Shown in pieces: positions 18,061-26,000 of a stretch of 64,000 nucleotides of DNA. The notes below the pieces were generated by a model. That model saw only the letters and a list, made by a program, of their open reading frames with translations. It had not been told where the DNA came from and made no database searches. Numbering within the stretch: position 1 is the stretch's first letter; every line of letters begins with the position of its first letter. Source of the stretch: Verrucomicrobiia bacterium (GTDB lineage Bacteria; Verrucomicrobiota; Verrucomicrobiia; Verrucomicrobiales; DEV007); contig JAUIAH010000005.1 of assembly GCA_030425385.1 (NCBI GenBank), forward strand, positions 124,001-188,000, written 5' to 3'. A program made the position numbers and the translations under genes.

Positions 18061-18636
18061 GTGTTGACAGAACACCCTAACCTTCAAGATCTCTGGGAGC
18101 GCCTCTATCGCGACGTTCGCCATCGCGGGCTTTCCCATGCCGATGCCGAAGATCACGCACAGAATGCTTTTCTCGCCCTCTTGAAGCGCACCAATCTCGC
18201 CGCGTGGGAAGCGCGTGCGCGTTCACCCGAACACGCTCTCAATCGGCTCTACCTCCTTTCGCGTCGCGTCCTCACCGACACCTATCGGAAGCAACGTGCG
18301 GAGAAACGCCTCCCCATGCAGAACCAGCCGGATCCGCTCTCCAACCGCCCTGCTCCTCCGTCTCCCGATGAGGCCCTCGTTCTCAAGGAGCGTCAACAAA
18401 CGGCGCTCCAGTGTCTCAGGCGCCTCCGCGAAGAGATGATTCAACGGGGCCAAGGCCACGCCTATCGACTGCTTTCCCCACACCTCCACGAAGACAGCCA
18501 ACAGGCCTCCATCGTCGAGATCGCCCGCGAACTGGGCCTTCAACCCGGGAGCGTCCGCGTCCTCCTCTATCGCATGCGGCAACGTCTCAGAACCCTGGAA
18601 TCCCTCGCACTGTCACACGAACTCCACCATTCCTAA
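18061..18636 (+). CDS. ECF-type RNA polymerase sigma factor
   Basis: 191 residues from a GTG start. Region 2 is visible as LSHADAEDHAQNAFLALLKR followed by RVLTDTYRKQRAEKR, and region 4 as SIVEIARELGLQPGSVRV with LLYRMRQRLRTL. A Pro-rich linker (about residues 95-110) joins them. There is no zinc-finger anti-sigma gene beside it; the next gene, 2 bases downstream, encodes a secreted protein that might be a co-transcribed target. Control might instead come from the receiver or kinases upstream, which is inference only. Confidence 0.85.
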   Translation: MLTEHPNLQDLWERLYRDVRHRGLSHADAEDHAQNAFLALLKRTNLAAWEARARSPEHALNRLYLLSRRVLTDTYRKQRAEKRLPMQNQPDPLSNRPAPPSPDEALVLKERQQTALQCLRRLREEMIQRGQGHAYRLLSPHLHEDSQQASIVEIARELGLQPGSVRVLLYRMRQRLRTLESLALSHELHHS

Positions 18637-18638
18637 CC

Positions 18639-19919
18639 ATGTATCGACACCTCTTCAACCTCTTCCTAACCACCGCACTGCTCCCTCTCATTAGTCTGCG
18701 GGCGGATCCCTCAGCGCCCGGCGTCTCCATCGACCATCCCGAATCCAAATGGCGCATCCTCATGACAGCCGAGGGCTACTCCGATGTCGCCTTCGACAAG
18801 CGTGGCGGCTTTGTCGATCGTGAGTATCTGTCAGGCGAATGGGCCGCCGCGATCCACTACGAGGGCGGAAGCAATCCTGAAGAAGCGATCTGGTTTCGCA
18901 AGGTCTTCGCCTTTCCTTGCTGGGAAACCAACTCGAACTTTGAAGTGACCCAGCCCATGACCGTCGACACACCCAACGTGAATGTCCACGGCGCCGAGCG
19001 GCTCTTCTCTATCATTGCCAACGAGGATGTCGAGATCACCATCCGTTATGAAATGATCGATACCGGGACAGGCATCGCCCAGGGCACCACCGCTCATGGC
19101 GTGGGGGGAGACGGCTCTTCCGTTCTCAGCAACCGCTTTGTCCTCCAGCAAACCTATGAAATCAGGAACATCTCGGGGGGCGTACTCTCCAACGTGCACC
19201 TCTACCAATTTCTCCACGGACTCAACACGGGCATCGCCCTTCAAGACAATCGCGACTACGGAGGCCCTCTATCAGAATACCATTTCGATAGCACGCAGCA
19301 AGGAACCGTGAGGGGATTTCACAGTGAAACCGGAGAAATCATCTCTCATCAAGATACCGTGGCCATGCATGCCAAGATGGCCCCAGCCGAATTTGAAGTC
19401 GGCTACTACGGGCGCGAAGCGCAAGACAGCCCTGACAATCACATTGAAGGCAAGCCCAGCGTCGGCGTTCATTTCTCTGTCGAAGCCCACACCTTGGACG
19501 GCACCGACTTCTTCTCTCCTCCCGAGGGCCGTTGGGTCAGTGGAGCCATGTGCTTTGATCTGGCTACCCTAGCTCCTAATGCAAGCGTCAGTGTCGATGT
19601 CCTCCTCAGTGTCGGCACCCAATCCGAATTACTCGCTCCACCCGTTGAGATCGACATTCTCGCGTCCAGCGGGATGAATGCAGAAACGAGCGAGTTCATC
19701 ATCGATTTCGAAGAGCGGACTGATGCTCCAGTGGATGGATTCATCCTTCGCAGATCCATCAACAACCACCCTGGCGACGTGTTTCCGGATGATTGGGAGC
19801 AGGTCCTCATTCCACGCTTGATCAATTTCCCTCATGAAGGCGCTAGCCGATTCGCTATCCCTCAAGACCCCAACGCCATCCGGCAATTCTACATCATCGA
19901 AGCGGTCATCAATCCCTAA
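18639..19919 (+). CDS. Secreted protein of unknown function
   Basis: 426 residues from ATG 18639, 2 bases after the sigma factor stop. A signal peptide (MYRHLFNLFLTTALLPLISLRA) is followed by a mostly beta-type, acidic exported region without recognised catalytic motif; stretches such as YEIRNISGGVLSNVHLYQF look like an immunoglobulin-like beta sandwich. The end (RFAIPQDPNAIRQFYIIEA) resembles the terminal strand of the 'RFYRVR' module found in other secreted proteins here. The longer frame from 18411 runs inside the sigma factor and is rejected. Close coupling to the ECF factor suggests co-regulation. Confidence 0.75.
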   Translation: MYRHLFNLFLTTALLPLISLRADPSAPGVSIDHPESKWRILMTAEGYSDVAFDKRGGFVDREYLSGEWAAAIHYEGGSNPEEAIWFRKVFAFPCWETNSNFEVTQPMTVDTPNVNVHGAERLFSIIANEDVEITIRYEMIDTGTGIAQGTTAHGVGGDGSSVLSNRFVLQQTYEIRNISGGVLSNVHLYQFLHGLNTGIALQDNRDYGGPLSEYHFDSTQQGTVRGFHSETGEIISHQDTVAMHAKMAPAEFEVGYYGREAQDSPDNHIEGKPSVGVHFSVEAHTLDGTDFFSPPEGRWVSGAMCFDLATLAPNASVSVDVLLSVGTQSELLAPPVEIDILASSGMNAETSEFIIDFEERTDAPVDGFILRRSINNHPGDVFPDDWEQVLIPRLINFPHEGASRFAIPQDPNAIRQFYIIEAVINP

Positions 19920-19961
19920 CCTGGGATCCCTGCAACGAACGTCCCCCTAACTCATGAGGAA

Positions 19962-19989
19962 AGCCCCTGGACGCGCACGCCCAGGGGCT
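19962..19989. terminator. Bidirectional terminator-like hairpin
   Basis: AGCCCCTGG (19962-19970) pairs perfectly with CCAGGGGCT (19981-19989) across a 10-base loop, between two convergent genes ending at 19919 and 20030. On the minus strand it is followed by TTTCC, on the plus strand by no T-run, so it should work best for the giant gene. Stability and position support the call. Confidence 0.6.
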
Positions 19990-20029
19990 CATTACCCTGT
20001 AATTCCCTTTACTGAAGAGAAATCTATTC

Positions 20030-23000
20030 CTACTCCACCCGAAGGCGGAAGTAGGCGCCGCCGATCTCGGCATCGACGGGAATTCGAAGCGTGCGTTGGC
20101 GCTGATCACCGACCACGCGGTCGACCTCCACGCGGTAGTGGCTCTCTTCTACCAGCGTTTGCCATGTGCTCAAGTCTGGTGAGAACTCACACTGACATTG
20201 CAGCTCAGGATCCGCACGATGCGTGAATGTCAAGGACACCCACTCACCCTCGCGTTCCACCGCAATGTCAGGACGAGCATCAGCGACGCGAGGATCGAGA
20301 TCGAACGCATAGGCGAAGAGATTCGATTGACCATCGCCGTTGAAGTCATCGCCAGGCTGGGTGCCCGACAACGACGTGCTCCCAAACTGCTCTTGCTGCC
20401 ATCGGGTGTATCCCTGCGCAAGGAGACCCGACGCTTCGGGCGCTTCGACCGCTTCCAGGATGATCACACGCGGAGAGTCCGACGGATCCATGAGCGCCAC
20501 CTCGCCACCGAGGGCATCCATGATGTAGTCAGCCAGGATCGCTTGCTCGCCGAGCTCGGTGGTGGTGACCATGCGAGAGGGATCTTCACCTGCCGCCTGC
20601 AGGCCGCGATAGCCGTCGCCGCCCGTGAGCAGGAAGCTATTCGTCGCTAACACAAAGCTACGACTAAGGTCCCCTTGACTGACAAAGTCCTCCACAACGA
20701 CATCTTCTTCGCCATTGGCCCGTGTCACGACAAGGCGTTTCACCCGCGAGGCGGTATCGAGCGTTACTTGATCCGAGACGCCATCTTTGGATGGATCGAA
20801 CTCCAGATGCACGCCCGCGAGCTGCGGGAAACGGCCATCACGCGCGGGGAAACGGCTCACTGCATTCTCCATGGTGGCCAACAATTCCGAACCTGTCAGC
20901 TCAACGATGGCAAGTTTGTTATCGAAGGCCAAAGCCGCCCCAATGGTGAGTCGCGTGATGTTAGGCCCGAGGATCGTCGACCGGATACCTCCACCATTCT
21001 TCAGCGCGATGTCCACGTCCACACCTGGCAAGGTCTGCCGAGCGAACCACAAAGTGGAATCCGCCGCGAGGCGCCCAAGGTTGGTTTCCCGGCTACGCAC
21101 ATCGGCACGTTCCCCGTTCAATTCGTAAGCTGTGGAGCCCACCACCTCGAATTGCGTTGTGATGAGATCCGTGCCCTGCAGGAGGTCGTAGACCCGCGCC
21201 ACCTCGGAAGGCGTTTGGAGTGGCAAGTTCAGCTCCTCACCTAACAACGCGACGGCTTCTTGGGTCGTCGCAATAGGTCCACTGCGATCATCGATACGGC
21301 TGATATGACCGGCAGCATCGAAGGTCACCATGAGATTCCCCACGTAGGTGTAGAGCTGATCGCTATTCACCACGACCACCGTATTCCCTTCGCTATCCTC
21401 ACGCACCGTGGGGTAGTCCGCGCCAGGCGCGTCCCCAGGACGAAGGAAATTGAAAGGGCCCTGAGCGTCGGCATTCGCCATGAATCCGGTGGATCCCGCA
21501 GCGACGACGATGTCAATGCCACGGAGGTTCTGCGCGCTGAGCGGATCGCCAGTGAAGTCCTGAGCGTGGTCTAACAAGATGATCTTATTGATCCCTTTAC
21601 TCTCTAGCAAGTCCACCTGTTCGAGCACTTGATCCACAGCGGAAACGAGCGGCTGATTGTCGTCCGGGTTGCGCCCTCCGAAGAAGTCGAGACCAGGGAG
21701 CGTCGTGTCTGGATCGGCCACGACATTGAAGAAGTCCGCCGGAGCACGTCCGACCAAGCCGATCTTCTCGCCGTTCACCATCACATAGGCACTACGCACG
21801 ATCTTACCGGCATTCTCCTCGACCGATCCGCCGTCTTCACCGATCTCAATGGCGGGCGATCCGTCCGCCAGCATGACATTGGAAAAATCAAGGTTGGCCG
21901 CAATGAAAGGATATTGCGCCGCTTCTAACAGGTGTGCGAATTCATCGATCCCGCCATCGAACTCGTGATTGCCGATGCCATTCGCGGTAAGGCCCATGGC
22001 ATTGTAGAAGGCAATGTCTGCCAACCCTGGCTGACCAAACGCTTCCACCTCGCGGGAGGCTTGGTAGAACGGTCCAGGCAAGGTGTGATCCCCCGCCGTG
22101 AGGTGCAATGTCCCGAAGCGCTCGCGATGTGCCAGAGTCTGGAGACCATCGACGATCGTGGCGTATCCGAGAATCTTAGGCTCCAAGGTATTGGGATCTT
22201 GGAAAGCCGACTCATTGTCAGAGCTGTGCAAGACCTGCAAAGCGAAACCGCCAGGCACTGGAGGCAAGATGATCTCGTAAACGGTCGTGGTTCCGCTGAC
22301 TTCATTGGCAACCGCCACCGCATCAGTCCCTGTTGGGCTAATATCAGCGGCGAGGAACTTGAGCCCCTCCGGACCAAGGTCACCGGACCCGGACAGGTTC
22401 TCCTCGGGATCGACGTTAAAATTGCGCTCGATGACATAGTCGAGAAATACGGGCGAGTAAGGAAACGTGATGTCAAACATCATGAAGCCACCCATGCGCT
22501 CGAGACCGAGGAAGAGGATCTGACGTCCGTCAATCTCACCCACGGCGATGCCTTCAGGCTCTGGGCCTTTGTCATCGCTCCGGTTGTCGAAGCCCGTCCC
22601 ATCGTTCGACGAGTTAAACACCTCAGGGAAGCGTTCGGCGACGATCTCTTCTAACAGTTGACCTGAATCGAAGATCAATTCCCCTTCTGCAGACCAGATC
22701 GAGAACGAACGGGCACCATAAGAATAGATCTGGTCCACATCACCGTCACCATCCGTGTCACCTGTCGCCGTGGTTGTCTTCAGGCGTCCTAGCACGGCAT
22801 CATCTTGGAGCGTCTCCGCATCAGGATAGGCTGTCGGATCGAGATCGAGGTCATCGACTCTCACTTCCTCGCTATAACCATCGTAGTCACGCGCATCGCC
22901 TTCGTTCGCCGTGATGAGGAAGGTCTTCCCTTCGGATTCAAAGGCGACAATGGCATCTGGCTGATACATGCCGAGCACAGGCCATGTCCGAATGTTGATC

Positions 23001-26000
23001 TCGTCGTCACGATTGCTGGCGTCAAAGCCATTGCCTTCGATCGAATGATCCTTGTAGCCTAACGGTTTCAGATCCAGCAAGCGTCCGGCCTCAATGTCAA
23101 TGATGGCGAGAGCATTGTTCTCTTGCAGCACAGCGTAGGCCGTCTTGCTGTCGGCACTGATCGCAATGTATTCAGGCTCTAAGTCCTCAGCAATACTGGA
23201 AGGTCTGACAAAGTCACCGTTGTCATCGTGAATCTGACCGAAGATTCGGATACCATTCGCTCGAAAGACATCGGCGAGGAAGGGGAAGAAATCGAGTCCT
23301 TCGAAACCAACGGTCTTCACTTCCCGCTGACTCAGTTCCACCACATCCGTGATCGAGGCCACGTCAAAGTGAATGATGGAGATGGAGCCGTGGGGATCGA
23401 CCGAGTAGTCGTCGTTGGGCTCCGCTTCGTTGGCCGTGAGCAAGTACTTGCCATCTGGCGTGAATGTCAGCATGTCAGGAAGTACACCCACTTCTAGGCG
23501 ATTCAGTTCATCGAGTTGCACGGTGTCGTAGAAGACCACCCAGCCGGGTTCCGTCTTCTCTTCGTTCTGCACGGCCACGGCGAGCACGCCATTGTGAATA
23601 GCCAAGCTGTTTGCGGCACCACCCATACCCGTGATCTGATCCACCAGGACCAAGTTGTCAGGATCACGCGCGTCAAGCACGTCGATGGTGTCATCGTTAC
23701 CGTTCACGACGAAGAAGCGCTGTGCTATATAAGAGTAATCGAGGATCTCGGCGGCACTCTCGTCAAAGGCATCATCGCCAGCGAAGTAGGAAGACGCCAC
23801 CCGACCAGAAGACCAGCGGCCCTGGCGAGGATTGCCCAACGGTTCGCTCAAGTCGACAGATCCTCCCAACGCATCGGCGATATAGTCGGAGAGGATGTCT
23901 TGTTCGCCCAACTCCGTGATGTAAGCAGGCCTGTTAGGATCATCATTGACGGCCTTCAAGGCACGGTAACCATCACCTCCAGTAAGGAGGAAGTTGTTCG
24001 TGGCCAAGACGAACGTTCTGCTAGGATCTCCCATCATTTGGAAATTCTCCACGACCACGTCTTCCGTCCCATCGGCACGAGTCACCACGAGTGTGCCAAT
24101 GCGCGTGCCCGTAAAGAGCGCCTTCTGATCGGACACCCCGGGACGAGAGGGATCGAACTCGAAATAGATGCCCGCAAGCTGTGGGAAACGGCCATCCCGA
24201 GCCGGAAATCGGCTCACCGCGTTCTCCATGGTGGCAAGCAGTTCCGCAGCGGTTACTTCCACAATCGCGAGTTGGTTATCGAACGCCAAGGCAGCGCTCA
24301 CGGCTAATCGCGTGATGTTAGGACCAGCGATGGTATCGCGAATCCCGCCGCCATTCTTCAGAGCGATGTCCACGGCTGGCAAAGGAAGCCCTTCCGATTG
24401 CACATGGTTGTTAGCAAACCAAAGCGTGGAATCCGCTGCCAAGCGCCCGAGATTCGTCTCGCGCGAGCGCACGTCCGCACGCAAGCCATTGAGGGGCGCG
24501 CTCGTCGTGCCCACGACCTCGAAAAGGCGCTGAATGAGGGGTGTGCCTTGCAGGGAGTCCCAGATGGCCTGCACTTGCGCGACGGGCTTGAAGGCATCTT
24601 GCTGGCCTGCCGCTTCGCGAAGGAGATTCACTGCCTCTTCCGTGGTGGCGATCGGACCGCTACGCCCATCGACAAAGTCCACGACGCCATCCGCGTCGAA
24701 ACCCACGATCAAGTGGCCCACATAACGATAAAGCTGCTCGCTGTTCACCACGAGAACGGGATTGCCATCGGCATCCGCCTGCATCGTGGGGTAGTGGGCA
24801 TTGCCGCTATCACCAGCACGAAGCAGATTGAAAGGACCCTCAACCCGATCATTGGCCATGAAGCCCGTGCTCCCGGCAGAAACGATGATGTCGATGCCAT
24901 TGAGGAACTCCGCGGCTAACGGATCTCCTGTGAAATCCTGAGCGTGGTCTAACAAGATAATCTTGTTGATCCCCTGCGACTCTAGGAGAGCCACTTGCTC
25001 AAGCACCTGCCCCAGAGCCGACTCCAACGGCTGATTCGTCTCCGGATCACGACCCCCGACGAAGTCAAGGCCGGGCAAGGTCATGGCGGGATCCGCGACC
25101 ACATTGAAGAAATCAGCGGGCGCTCTCCCAATGAGACCAATCTTCTCACCGCCAACCTCGATATAGGAACTCTTGGCCACTTTGCCAGCATTCTCCTCCA
25201 CACTCGCTCCATCGACCCCGATCTGGATCGCAGGCGTGCCTTCCTGCAATTGCACGTTGGCGAAATCCAGGTTCACCGCGAGGAAAGGATACTTGGCAAA
25301 GTCGAGCATCGCGGCGAACTCATCGATGCCACCGTCGAACTCGTGATTGCCCATCCCATTGGCTGCGAGGCCGAGGGCATTGAAGATGCCAATGTCAGAA
25401 AGACCTGGCTTCGAATCCGCTTCGGCAGCCGCTTGATAGAACGGTCCGGGCAAAGTGTGGTCCCCCGCCGTGACGTGAATGCTAGGGAGGCCTTCTTGTT
25501 CCGCGATGACTTCCAGGCACTGCGCTACCGATGCGTAATGCAGGACTTTCGGCTCCAAGGTGTTGGGATCTTGGAAGGACGACTCGTTGTCAGAGCTATG
25601 CAAGATCTGCATGGCGAAGGCCGAGTTCACTTGGTGCGAAAGATCGACATAGACGAGGCGATGATCGGAAGCCGCCGCGACTAGCTTAGCCCTTACATCT
25701 GTCGAAATTGGCCAGTAGACACCACTGCCACCGACACGAAGTCCGGCTGCAGATGGCAAGACGTAGTCAGCGCGCAGGTTAAAACTCGCGGTGTCTTCGG
25801 CGGGATCACCCGTCTGGGCATTTCCCCCATCGTTGTTCTCCGCACCTCCTGCACTGCTTGGCGTGAAGCTCGTGTTGATCAGCGCGCTGCTGAGCAACTG
25901 ATCAATCGCATTGTTCGTGCTATCGCCGTCGTTCGGATCGGCATTCTGGTCTCCCAGAATCACAAAGCGCGCCCCCGCCGTGAGACCACCCATCACCCCG

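Noticed and set aside
18411-18638. Longer N-terminus for the secreted protein at 18639
   Set aside because: It runs inside the sigma factor gene out of frame, and a clear signal peptide begins at 18639.
24990-25690. Long plus-strand frames within the giant gene
   Set aside because: They mirror the minus-strand coding sequence (third-position GC bias); no family motif or ribosome-binding site supports them.
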